NCBI GenBank assembly: GCA_004802725.1
Contig: SGPM01000088.1
Location: 23,566 to 87,565, forward strand
Reading direction: 5' to 3'
DNA: 64,000 bases
Origin: Antrodiella citrinella
Taxonomy: Eukaryota; Basidiomycota; Agaricomycetes; Polyporales; Steccherinaceae
In this document: piece after piece, positions 21,002 to 32,147 of the stretch
How positions within the stretch are numbered: the first letter of the stretch is position 1
Layout: each line of letters starts with the position of its first letter
Position numbers and translations under genes: made by a program
The notes under the pieces: model-generated
The model's database searches: none
What the model was told of the DNA's origin: nothing
The model's input: only the letters and a program-made list of their open reading frames with translations

Positions 21002-23208
21002 GTTGACGGAGCGTAGGGCAGCGGTTCGGGTAGTGGGTAAAAATGGGTAAAGATAGAGATGATGCGGATAGAGCCAAACAGCACGACTTTATATATGGTC
21101 GAGTCCAGATTGCGAGCTGGGAAAGTGGAAGCGGCGTGTACCCCGAAGTTGGCTGATAGACCGGATTCAGTGAAGTTTGCCTGCGCACATACGTCAGCGA
21201 CGCACCAGAGTGATCCAGATCCTCTACAGCTACGCCTGTATTCCGAGCCGATGAGGACCCGATTGCGCCACTCGAGCCGCTCTGATTTCGCTTCATGCTG
21301 TTACTCCAAGCCATTGCAATTGTTCGTTCGGACGCAATCTTGACGGGTGACGGGGAAGAACGCACACATGCGATGCAGATCAACATCTTTGAAATAGACG
21401 GCACCAATCAGATGACATGAACGTAGAAAATCACAAGACTCACTGTGTGAACATACTGTGAGCTCAATGTTGTCCGCCCAAGATTGAAAGTAGTCTGAAT
21501 AATCATGTCCACGTCAGTGCGGAGAGACGTACTTCTGCTTGATGAAGAGTATCAAAAGTTCATACGCAGACATGGCAAGCGGTCGGAGAATCACCGAGCC
21601 AAGTATCGAGCCACATTTACACGAACGTCTCCAAATGGCACCACTGAATAACGCTTCTTCGCCCCATAAACTCTTCCAAGAAAGCGACTTCCCCGGAGAG
21701 CGGATCATTGGTCAATCGATGATACTACCTATCATCGGACCAGCTCTTGAGCTGATGCCTGGACAGATACGCAGCGCTCCGCATGAGTGAATTTGATCAA
21801 CGATAGCTTCCTTGAACCATTGCAGGTGTCACGACAATACAAGTAGTACGGACTCCTTGAATATCCGGTCAGCCAGCAAAACAAAGTAGGATAATGACTC
21901 ACTTAGTAGTCAAGTTCTATTCCAACGTTCACAAGACTCAAGAGCCAATGACCCGTCATGCGTCAGCAGCTGATAGTACTACTCAAGATCGGACCTTGCA
22001 GCGACGGGGAACGTGAGCTATGCAATAGTGATTGATGTGGCAAGTCAAGGAAAACCGTCACCGGTGCCCGAAAATGGGAATCTCTCGGAAGCTGTAGCAA
22101 AATACAACCAAACATTTCCGCGTCACTGGCACGATGCGGTACTTGAGTTACCATTGCTGCTACTTATCAAGGGACAGGCAGGTTGGGATATACCCGAACA
22201 GATGATTGTTGTTGTCCTCGCATCAAAATGTACGAAAACGAGTCGCATCTTCTGCGGGACAGTCTCCAGGCATGATGGTTTCCGCCGTCGTCAGATTCTT
22301 TGAATTACAGGCCCTTGATATGACATATGTATATGGGCCAAGCTGTTCATGCCACAAAATTAGTGTTCAATGTTCACTCGGACATTACAGGACCGGAGTA
22401 TCTGTATTGGCAGAAGTACCGAGCAGTAACCTTGTATTCACACACCGATAGCGCTCTGTGAGAGTGTTAGCGTCCACAATGGGGGGAAATCGGAAAGTCA
22501 TGATAGAACTCACCTTCCCAGAAATACGCAGCGAAGGACAAACGATCTGGGTTCTGTAAGCAACGATGGGATCATGGCACCGCAGCCTATCCTCATCGCC
22601 CCGCCAAGCCACACATCACCGCTCGTAGCAATTGTGAATTGGGAGAAGCGACGGACCGACGCCACATTACGTTGATCAGCGCAGGGACCATACGAGTCGG
22701 AGTCCGAGAAAACCAACAACAGGACCAGCCAGAGACAAGAGAGTTATAAAAGGGTCGTAGATTGTCGTATGATCGGGCTCCTGAGCTCGGAGGTGAGACC
22801 TTCACGTCACCCTCAACCGACAGCAGGACATCCGGATGAATCTTTCCTGGGCGTAAGAGTGAAGAGTCCTGGCATGCACAGGTCAGGGTCTCTGAGTAGA
22901 TCACGCATTCCTGCTGATCCATCCTGAGCGCGGACACATCAGTCTCCCAAAGAGATGATGATCAACATACATGTGTGATTGGACGCAGTGCACGTCTGTG
23001 TCAGACGTTAGAATCTCTCATGGATTCTAATCAGCCATCCCAGAAACCCAAACAAATAACAGAGGAGCCGAACAAATAATATCACAACTTGTACCTGCCA
23101 TGAAGGATGCCAGACGTATGCAAGCTGCAAAAGCGTACAGTACGCTGTTACCCAGATAACGACATCGCCGTATCGCACTAAGAATTCCAAAAATGATACC
23201 GGTGTCCG
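21002..23208. other. 2.2 kb without a supported gene; possible hexapeptide acetyltransferase relic
   Basis: Frames are short and broken. On the minus strand near 22540-22640 the reading GDVWLGGAMRIGCGAMIP resembles the left-handed beta-helix turns of maltose/NodL-type O-acetyltransferases, but no complete domain can be joined to it. Nothing else is recognised. The region separates the SDR pair from the amidase. Confidence 0.35.
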
Positions 23209-25339
23209 CTACGCAGCCTCTCGACCTGCCCCCACCGCACCCAGAACGTCTACCCACACCTCTCCTTTCTTTCTCTTGTCACCGTCCATGCCGCTCACAC
23301 TCGCCACATCCCGCGCAAACCCAAGCAACGCCTCTTCCTTCCCCCATTCGGCCATCCCCATCAACGAGACCATCAGACCACTCCCACTTTTGTCGTCGTC
23401 GTCGTACCCCACGCCGGACACAATGGCAGGACACCCGCTGAAGTTCGCCAGGAATACATAGCGCATACCGCGCAGCGTCGTGTTCCCGTCACTAACGCCA
23501 TGTACGAGATCCCCCTCGGACCTGATCTTGATTCCCGGAATCGGGGTCGTAGGAGACACGATCACAAGTCCCGGATGGGTTGTGTACAAATGCGCGAGGT
23601 GGGACATTACGAGTGCGCGGAGCTGGGCGGTACGCAGGTACGATTGGGCAGGTGTTTGCGCTGCGACGGAGAGCAGGATCCTGTTGGATGCACTGAACCC
23701 ACTGACGTTGCCTTTCGCGGCGGCATGCAGTTCAGTGATGATCGACAAGGCGTGGGCAAGGCGGAGCTCTTGCAAGTGCGGAAGATCGATCTCGACGACT
23801 TCGTACCCGTGCGTGTCAACGAGTTTCTGCACAGTGGATTGGCAACGTTTTTGCACGCTCGGAAGAGAATCGTCGAACCAGGGACGGAATATGCCCAGGA
23901 GCTTGCGTGTGGGAGAAACGAGTGGTGAGAGAGCCGATGTGGGGGAGGGAAACGCGCCGGAGGTGGGATCAAGGGAGTCCGGTGTGGCCATGATACGGTA
24001 TGCAAGAGCAAGGTCATCTAAAGTAGCTGCTATGGGACCAATGACGCTATTCTATGTCCGGATCTGAGATATATGTACAGAGATAGCAGTGTTGTGGCTC
24101 TTACCGTGTGTGCTAAGTTGGGACTCGGCCTCTCCGAGACACGACCATGGGAAGGTTTGATACCGTAAACACCACAGAAATTGGAGGGTACTCTGCATCT
24201 CAAGGTGAGCGAATATTGATTTGGGAACCAAGGGACATGTACCTGATTGAACCTCCACCATCGGCCCCGACAGCGATGGGAACTAAGCCCGCACCGACAG
24301 CATACGCAGAACCACCGGACGAACCTCCAGTGTAGTACTTGGTGTTGTACGGATTCCTGGGGGTGCCTTTGGCCGGGTTGTTGTTGGTGATATCTACCAG
24401 AGCATCAGGACACGTGAACTCCCGAGACAACAAATAACTACGCGTACCTGCACCCAGCTCATGCATGTTCGCCTTTGCAATGATGATCGCCCCTGCTTCC
24501 TCCAGCTTCTTAACGGCCCATGCTGTCTCACAATCCCTGCCCCCAAAAACCATGCTGCTCCCAAGTGTCTTGGTGTATCCATTCACGTCTACTTCGTCCT
24601 TGACAGTGATCGGGACGCCGTCCAGAGGACCGAGTGGTTTCCCTTGAGCGTACCTCTCCGTCGAGGCCTTAGCGGCAGAAAGGGTTCGGTCATCTTTGAT
24701 GTCAGCAAACGCGAGTGAGTGCGGCCGTGACCGAATGAGGGAGAGGAGATACTCTGCTACGGCCGTCGGTGTCGTGCGTTTTCTGGTATAAGCTTTGACG
24801 TAGTCGGCAGAGGTGTAGAAGACATGATCGGTGGCTGAGAAGAGAGGATGTGTGATTATAAAGTTTCCTGCAGAAATGGGCTCAGTGGGAGGTGACTCGG
24901 ACGGTACAACACAAGGGTCATAACGTGTCGGATAGCGGTCCAGATAGTTCAGATCTTTGAGCGTGCCGAAATTATTGGTATGCCACAAGAAACGGGAGAG
25001 CGGGGAGACGTGTTGTACGCTACAAGAAATCGATGAGATTGTTCAAAGAGTGAAATGCCGGACTTACACTCGGGATAGTATAACCAAGGGCCATCCGGCC
25101 AAGGTAGGGTTGTTCTCTGGCGTGTTCTTGTAGGCTGTCGCAGCCTGAGAGGCGTAAGGAGCTTCAAGAGGGGTTGGGTAACCCACGGCCATGATTTTGG
25201 GACTCGGAGAAGTTGAGCTGGCCAACCACTTCAACGGGGGACCGAGATGTCTTTGACGTGGCAGGCAACGTTTGGGACATGTACGACGACGTCTGTGTCT
25301 TGACCACGGGAAGAGGCAACTGCGGGCCGGGCCGTGCAA
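23209..25339 (-). CDS. Amidase-signature family hydrolase
   Basis: Starts at 25339 (MHGPARSC) or at the internal Met of MAVGYPTPLEAPYAS, and ends GAVGAGREAA-stop at 23209. The Ser-Ser-Lys triad is complete: Lys in VPITVKDEVDV, cis-Ser in YYTGGSSGGSAYAV, and nucleophile Ser in GADGGGSIR. A short intron follows and is continued by VPSNFCGVYGIKPSHGRVSE. A further intron precedes NSVIGPIAATLDDLALAYRI. Introns near 25020-25070, ~24400-24450, 24190-24240 and 24060-24105 have GT-AG ends. The C-terminal half (VQKLVDTHGYEVVEIDLP onward) is typical of fungal GatA-like amidases. The frame appears intact. Substrate unknown; fungal members hydrolyse varied amides. Confidence 0.87.
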
Positions 25340-25758
25340 GCCGAGTCCAATCGTCCTTAGTTCTCGAGGCTGAACCTCAAGTAGACAGAGTTCAGTAAGT
25401 CAACAACCAGGCTACAATGCAGGTAAGTATGGACATCAGTCTTTTTGATCATTTCATAGCTGACCGCCATAGAGTATGCTCAGCTACCTGACATGACTCG
25501 AACCCAATAACTAAGCATGGATTTAAGCGAGATTGCGATGTTCCGTGTATTGTCTGCTCAAAGCGTTTTCTTTTGTTTTCCACCGTCATGGTCGTGCAAA
25601 GTGCCTTTGTCGTTCTCGGGGCGCGATAAATAGCTTGCATCTCAGTGTGCCCACTGTCGCCACTCTGTCTCCCTACGCTCGCTGAATCTGCTATCGCGCC
25701 GCCGGTCGACGCATCCCACCACTCTTTTCTACCTTTTGCGCTTGCAAATCTTCCTACA

Positions 25759-27411
25759 ATGTCCCAAGTCAAGGACGATTCTCCCGTCTCTACATCTCTC
25801 AAACACAGGCTTAGAGATATCTTCAGTCCAAAGGCCAAGGCCACATCGTCGCTCCCTTCCGCCAATTCAAATCACGTATCACCCCCTAGTCGCATCCCCA
25901 TCCGCAAGAAACGTAGCTTCCGCGATGTTGCAGAAGAAGACCCCGACAACTCTTCCAACCCTCGCGCAAGGACTCGTCAGCGCGTCGACTCTACGTCGTC
26001 CGTCATCACCGTCCGTGGTAGCCGAGGAGTGTCGAGGAAGGCGAGCACGGATAGTGTCAAGACAATTTGCGAACCAAAGAGGACTTTGAAGCGTACGCCG
26101 TCCTCGATCTCTCTTTCTCTCGATCCCGGACAGGCCGCTCCTGCACGCGCTGTCCTCACGAGGAACACATCGCACAATCAAATCCAGGCTCCATCGTCGC
26201 CCGTACAAGACAAGCGCAGCATCCTCCCCTTCCCTGCGAAACGCATGGTTTCGCTCAAAGCTCCTCCCAGAGCAAGCGCTTCAGACTACAAGGCTACTCG
26301 AGCTTCTTTGGATGTCGCGTCTAGCTCATCGTCCCGTCCCGAGAGCCACTTGTTGAAACGCAGCAGGTCGTCTCGGTCGTTGTCTACAGCTTATCTTGAA
26401 GGGGCTCCTGACAAGAAGAGAGCTCTTTCATCTATCGCCGACGCACCATCTGTGTCTACTTCCCAATCCCCGTTACCAGCGCCTTCGCCGTCCGAGCCAC
26501 CGGCGCCTCTATCTCCTGAGGAGGAGATGCTGAGGCAAGTCTTGGAATACGTCGTCAACGAACCCGACGACGAGGACGCAGACGCGTCAGAGTTCAACGC
26601 CCTCCTTTCCAGATCACCATCCACCTTCACAGAACTATCCTCCTCTCCGGAATCACCATCGTCTCTCGCCGTACCGGACGCATTGTTACCTGAAATCCCG
26701 GATGACGACTCGGACGACGAGTCAGCACCCGGTCTACGCTACGACAATCAACGCTTGGGCGACCGGGTATTTTACCCTCCTCCACCAAGACCTTCCCGGT
26801 CCCATCTGGATCGGTTTGATGTCAGAGTGAAGCCATACAACACACACATCGCTCTTTGGGACATGAAACCAGAGTGCGCATCTTTTATTTCCCTCCATTG
26901 ACAGCCAAGCTAAGCAAACCTTCCGTTTGGTAGTGATATATACGCATGGCCGGCAGTACTCTACCTGACAGACCACCAGGCTGAGTACCCCAACTTCGAC
27001 CGTCCACCCGTCAGGAACATCGACGTAGAGTTCCACAGCACAGAAGACACCCCAACCGTGTCCGTACAGCCGACTTCTCCGGACTATCACGTCCACTACC
27101 AAGGTACATGCGTCGCGCCCGATACACCACCTTCCCTCTTGGGTCTCTCTCAGGACTCAGGCATAGCCATCGAGAGTCGCTGGATGCTTCGGCCGTCTGA
27201 CGCGCCCTCGGCTTCCTCGTACGCGACGCGGGTCTTTGTCCCGATCCCTGCGTCGTTGTTCAAAGGCCGGGAATGTCGGTTCTTCAAGCTGAAGGCGAAG
27301 GTCACGTTTACGACTGGCGCTGTTGCACATTCGGGCACCGTCAGAGTGAGTGTCGAGCATTTGAGGAAGGAGGTCCACATGGATGGAAGACGGGCGTCGT
27401 TGGACGTCTAG
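25759..27411 (+). CDS. Ser/Pro-rich unknown protein with conserved-looking C-terminal domain
   Basis: The start MSQVKDDSPVSTSLKHRL at 25759 is preferred over upstream Met codons that lie in probable 5' leader. Exon 1 runs to ~26878; a ~61-nt intron (GTGCGC...TTGGTAG) joins WDMKP to DDIYAWPAVLYLTD. The first ~330 residues are disordered, basic then acidic, with Arg/Lys-rich patches (RIPIRKKRSFRD) suggesting a nuclear protein. The last ~230 residues look folded: RFDVRVKPYNTHIALWD, YAWPAVLYLTDHQAEYPNF, ATRVFVPIPASLFKGRECRF and TVRVSVEHLRKEV. No family recognised. Confidence 0.7.
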
Positions 27412-27760
27412 GAATCTGAGGGAACCATATTGATTTATTTTTTGGGTGCGCTTTTGTCAATTTTGGTTTGGACTACATATTTGCGTTGTATCCGCTCACT
27501 TTCAATTGTATACTTCTCCTGTGTTATCGTATCCACATCTTCAAGATACCCCTCTCAGACAAACACTCACTTCACACCATCACGTCCTAACCTTTCACTT
27601 TCCAAGCTCATTTCCGTTACATCATTGCCCAGACATTATACCAACATTAATACACCGATTGACTGTCTTCAGTTGCTGTTATAAGGACGGGTATATACCA
27701 CGAATTAGGGCGACAAGATGACGGATATTCCATACCGACGAGGTTTGGACGATGTCCTAA
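27412..27760. other. Intergenic, nothing recognised
   Basis: T-rich downstream region of the preceding gene, converging on the aminopeptidase pseudogene; no coding signal. Confidence 0.4.
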
Positions 27761-29450
27761 TCAACTTGAAGAGCCCACAGCCTGAGCGACTGCATCGACC
27801 ACGTCACGCAACGATACACCTGCCCCTGTCCACATCTGTACGAGTTCTTTTATTCAGCCATTGTTGCAAGTCTTTCGTCGATCGCTTCCGAGTCATTGAC
27901 ATGTCAATATAGAGAGGGTATGATGATGCGAAAGAGCCCACCTTGATCCAAACCGCACGAGCCAGTATGGTGTTTAGAGCTACAACCGTGCCGTATCTAT
28001 GTGAGCACTGCGCATGCGGGCAACGCTATGGCTGTACTTGGACATGTCTTTGGTCTACGAGTGCAAACTATAAGTGAATTGCATTCTCCTCGTATAGGAG
28101 GACGTACCTCGAAGAAAGCTTTCGCTTTGTCGTGATCCTCAACGGTCGAGAGCATCTCGTGAGAGTACTTCCGCGAGTTCTCAATATAGTGAAAAGCTTG
28201 GTGTGCATATGACTTACACGCAGAAGGGCCTGGAAGCTGTAGTTATTCGCCAACTATCCTGCCAACTGAACACACAAGCTTAAAGTCAGCCCTCCCGGTT
28301 GCCAAAACATGTTGATTACAAGATACATACCTCGTCATAATTCTCCTTGAACTTCCGCGCCAAGAACTTCCTCGTCTTTCGGTTCTCCTTTAGCCCAATA
28401 ACGAGGTAGGCCAGGTCCTGACCCAGTGTGTTCGCCATGATATATTCCCATGTCTGGTTGGCAAGTTCAAGGTCCGACGAAGCACCTAGAGCGCGCAAGG
28501 CTGCAATGCGCGTCGACGCCGAGGACTTGTTCTGAGCTATATCTTTGACGCGAGTGTAGTCTTCGGACGTACCGTGTTGGACTACCTAGCGAAATGGAAA
28601 AATTGCTTAGTACAGTGATATGAGGACGATGAAGAGGAAACGGTAGTCACGATGCGATATGCTATAGTCTGAAGATCAGGCGGAATGGAGGATTTCGAGT
28701 CATCGTACCAGAGGGGTCGTCCTGAATTGGGTCCGTTCTCAAACCACTCCGGAGGTATCACCTACCATTTCGTACGGCTCTTCTCACACGATTGGCATAT
28801 TGCTCAGGGTCACGTTCCTAGCATCAGTGATAAGAGAAATGGAGAAGGTGGCCTTCATAGCAGGCTCATCCCAGCAAGGGAAGGCTCTACGAGCACCCAC
28901 AGGCTGTTGAGAATCAGCTTCGGATTATGTAGTAGACTGTGTACGTTCAAGATGAACACGTACAGCTAGTTGAGTGAAGGCATAGTACTCTTCTCTGCCA
29001 TCTTCCCATTTGACGCGACCATATCCTCCTTGTCCATTCGCGAGTTCGTTGCCGAAATCCAGAACGAGCTCGGCGTGTGATCTACTAGCGTGCAACTCGT
29101 CGGAGAGATGCAACGTCATCAGTTCCTTCCGGACATCGGTCGTCACTTTGCGTATGCTGACTTCTTGAGTGTGGCCGTCATGTGATGCGAGAAGTTTGCG
29201 GAACCCGACTTGAAGCCCGGAGGAGTGAAATGTGAGAACATATGTAGCCTTCAAGACATCCAGCCTGTGGAATCATACAATTAGAGATGTCTCCGCGGTG
29301 ACAGAAACGGTCCACGCACCGAATTGTGACAACTCCCTTGAAAGTCAGTTGATTCAGGTCTGTGATGACCTCAACTTCGTAACGAAGAGGTCTGACATCA
29401 GTGGGTAGATGACCCGAGTCGCTCAACGGTGCAGAATCTGAGCCGGATAC
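27761..29450 (-). pseudogene. M1 zinc aminopeptidase pseudogene with the catalytic core deleted
   Basis: The N-terminal M1 beta-domain is recognisable: HLPTDVRPLRYEVEVITDLN, LTFKGVVTI, FHSSGLQVG and EYYAFTQL. It is followed by [20 protein letters not shown] and LSNMPIV, then an in-frame TGA at ~28778. The sequence then jumps directly to the C-terminal ERAP1_C-like domain: IPPEWFENGP, RIAALRALGASSDLELANQT, EYIMANTLGQDLAYLVIGLK and RKFLARKFKENYDE. The GAMEN and HEXXH-E zinc site are entirely missing, a loss of perhaps 400 codons. A second in-frame TAG (before LANNYSFQALL) and a frameshift in the last exon confirm decay. Intact family members (yeast Ape2/Aap1) are ~860 residues. Confidence 0.85.
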
Positions 29451-29892
29451 CACAACAAAGCTGTCAGACTCCACAGCGAGATGTTTCTCGCAAAGGAGAG
29501 ACAAGTGGGGTTCTGAAAGAAAGATCGTCAGACCTTTTGCGGACGGCGGAAGTTCTTGGCTCACCTGCGGATCTGTTGAACTTTGGACTTGAACGGCAAG
29601 AATGTGCCCGAATCGAAATTGCGACTGGAAGAAACGACAAGACGAACGCCAGCATGTACCGCGGCGCAGCTGATATCTTGTCTCAGAAAGAGTACTCGAG
29701 ACACATCAGGTAGCCCAACCACTGAGATGTTCGAGGATGTTAACACAGGGTGTACCACCGGGAATATGCAGAGAAGACTAGATGACTCAAACATGAAGTC
29801 ACAAGTTCAAATTCAGATGGCTTGAAAGCCTAGCAATCGCGGTCGAGAGTGAATACCAAGCCTCGCCATAGGCACCCTGAACGAACGCAGAA

Positions 29893-30126
29893 GATAAGAT
29901 CATCAGTATGCTACAATATAAGTTAGTCGACGGCAAAGCTACAATCATTATCGGTCCTATGGGTGCAGCCTACGTGCTCTCGTCAATGGACAGGCATTGG
30001 AAAATCATGAATCAGAATTCACATGCGAGAAGCTGGACCCGAGACTCACCCGAAACTCAATAAACGCATCCGGTGTCTTCCCCCGCCGTGGTCCAACACT
30101 AGGCATCATCAGCTGAAGACTGAGAA
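29893..30126 (-). pseudogene. Duplicated 3' end of RAD1 (exon 9 end, exon 10 and downstream)
   Basis: 234 bp nearly identical to 37716-37947, the 3' end of the intact RAD1 gene, in the same orientation. It retains the coding of LSLQLMMPSVGP...TPDAFIEFR, the intron with its GTGAGT donor, and the last exon CLSIDEST-stop. Differences include an added CGC triplet (~30085) and a few changes at the downstream edge. No upstream RAD1 exons exist here. The copy ends abruptly inside the sequence CTGAAGACTGAGAA, which is also where kinase coding begins. Confidence 0.9.
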
Positions 30127-30833
30127 CATCCTGCAAGACCCTCGAGCGCAGATCAAGATCGGCGACTTTGGCGAGTCTTTCATCTACGATATCTCCGAGG
30201 CTGAAGCTGGCGGTGTGAAGCGCAAGATCCACTGTCCTCGCACGTACGCCGCCCCTAGAACGACTATCTTCTCTCATAAGGTCAGCTACGGAGACTACGC
30301 CGCCCCCGAGATCCTCTTTGACGGCGTAGGCAGCCCCGCGTCGGACGTGTGGGCGCTGGGGAACTTGAACGTTTTGCACGCGATCCTTGACGGGGGTACG
30401 AGTCTTGCTCGACTCGTCATCCCCGCTCCTGGTGGCGCCTCGGACGACGAGGTCCTCGTGGGTATGGTGCGCCTGTTCGGGAAGTTACCTGTGGGTGGAT
30501 CGGGCTGAGTATTTCGACCAGGAGACGCGGTATCTGCATAAGGAACCACAGGCGCCTACGCGGCCCAACGTACGTAGCTTTGCACAGCTTACAGACGAGG
30601 AGGAAAGTGTATTTGGGAAGGCACTCCTGGGGATGTATGCATACGATCAGTGGGAGAGGTTCACTGTGGATGATGTAGCTGCTGCGTTCGTTTGGCTGAA
30701 GCTCGGCGTATCGACCTGGACTCCAGTGGAAAGTCGTGTTGACACGTCAGCGGGATCGGTAGACAGGAAGGAAGAGCACGACGGTGCCTCGTCGATATCT
30801 TCCTTGTTATCGGCAGTACATGTACAAGCATGA
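30110..30833 (+). pseudogene. SRPK/CMGC-like protein kinase, C-terminal half only
   Basis: Coding similarity starts in the catalytic loop: LKTENILQDPRAQIKIGDFG gives the loop Asn and DFG. It continues with YAAPEILFDGVGSPASDVWA (APE motif, SDVWA) and HAILDGG, then, after a one-base frame change at ~30500, WVDRAEYFDQETRYL to SLLSAVHVQA-stop. The N-lobe, ATP-binding Lys and the HRD Asp are absent; the codons before LKTENIL (HHQ) come from the RAD1 copy. The frameshift removes the remaining C-lobe. This is a decapitated kinase, not a functional enzyme. Confidence 0.8.
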
Positions 30834-30863
30834 TATGGTAGTTTACACGAAATACACAATCCC

Positions 30864-31918
30864 TTAGAGCAGATCCAACCCTCTGGCCAGCTCGGTGAAC
30901 GAATCCACAATGATGTCCACCTCCCCTCCGTCCGCTTTCGTCTTGACACGCTTCTGCTGATCGTTTTGCTGGTCTTCCGTGGGCCGTCTGACGTAGACGG
31001 TCTTCATCCCGTGACTCGCTGCTGCACGGAGGTCGTAGATGTGGGCAGCGACCATGGCGACCTTCGTCGGAGGTAGGCCGAGTTTTTCGGCTGCTCCGAG
31101 GTACATCTTTGCATTCCTGGAGAGATTCGTCGTTGTCGTCACCTTTCAGGAGAGGGTGGAGAGGTCTTACGGTTTGTACGACCCGATGATGTCTCCTGAG
31201 AAGACGATGTCCCACGGCAGGTCGGCGTGTTTGGCCTGAAGAATTATCAGAGTCACGCTGATCGGACGAGTGATGCTACGCACCATGTCTACTAGAAGTC
31301 GCGCGCTGCCGTTCGATAAAGTGCCAAGGATGTAACGTTTCTTCAAGGCGTACAAACCTTTGGTCGTGTCAGGCCATCCTGCGACATACAATATAATGAG
31401 ATTGTGTACGTTTGAAGGATACGACTACGTACCGTTCAGCGTATGCCAGAAATGTACCGATTCGTTACGCCTGGTGTCGTCCCAGCCTTCCACAAGGTGG
31501 TGCCAATTGGGAGACTCGAGCATCGAGTCTAATATCTGTGAGCAGACGTTTTCAGATTTTAAAATGACACGAGAGCGAGGTAACTCACTTCACGGTGTAC
31601 AACGTCAATGTTGGTGGACCCTGACCCGCCATTCGCGATGTTCCGCCTGCAAGCACAACCAGTGTTGGTGTCTCTGTTGGGAATTTGATACGACGTACGT
31701 TTGCTGGTAGTAGTTCTGCCTCCATTCAACAACGAAGGCATCCCAGTCTGCAAAACGTCTTTGAGAAACCGGTGGTGCATGAAGCATGATCGATCACAAC
31801 CTGTTTCGCCCGCGCTGGAGGCAGACTTGCTCAATTGGTCGGTGACGCTCCCCCTCCAGTCCACTACTGTTCCAAAGACGTCGAATAACAATGCTTCAAC
31901 GCCTGTGAGGGTGTCCAT
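30864..31918 (-). CDS. HAD-superfamily type II 2-haloacid dehalogenase-like hydrolase
   Basis: ATG 31918 (MDTLTGVEALLFDVFGTVVD). HAD motif I DVFGTVVDW carries the nucleophilic Asp. Motif II lies in YILGTLSNGSARLL and motif III/IV in KMYLGAAEKLGL and VAMVAAHIYDLRAAASHGMK. The C-terminus is VDSFTELARGLDLL-stop at 30864. About five short introns are present, for example near 31655-31645, 31380-31430, 31225-31285 and 31145-31170. Family members hydrolyse short 2-haloacids or act as general phosphatase-like hydrolases; the fungal substrate is unknown. The motif IV Asp lies in an AAHIYDLRAA context typical of the haloacid-dehalogenase branch. Looks intact. Confidence 0.8.
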
Positions 31919-32147
31919 ACCGAATGACAAGAGGGTCAAGATGAGAGACCGAGCCTGAGAGGGGATGCCTTTGAGCTCAATCTAATCTATGGATCTTATC
32001 TCTGATCAGGCGCTTGTGGGCGCTTGTGTACAACTGGCCCCGCCCAGCTGCGATCGTCAGAGCAGCCCGCCGCCCTTTGACTCTTTGCTCACCATCCCGC
32101 CCCTGCTCGCCAACATCGTTGCCGATGTAACTCTGAAACATACACTT

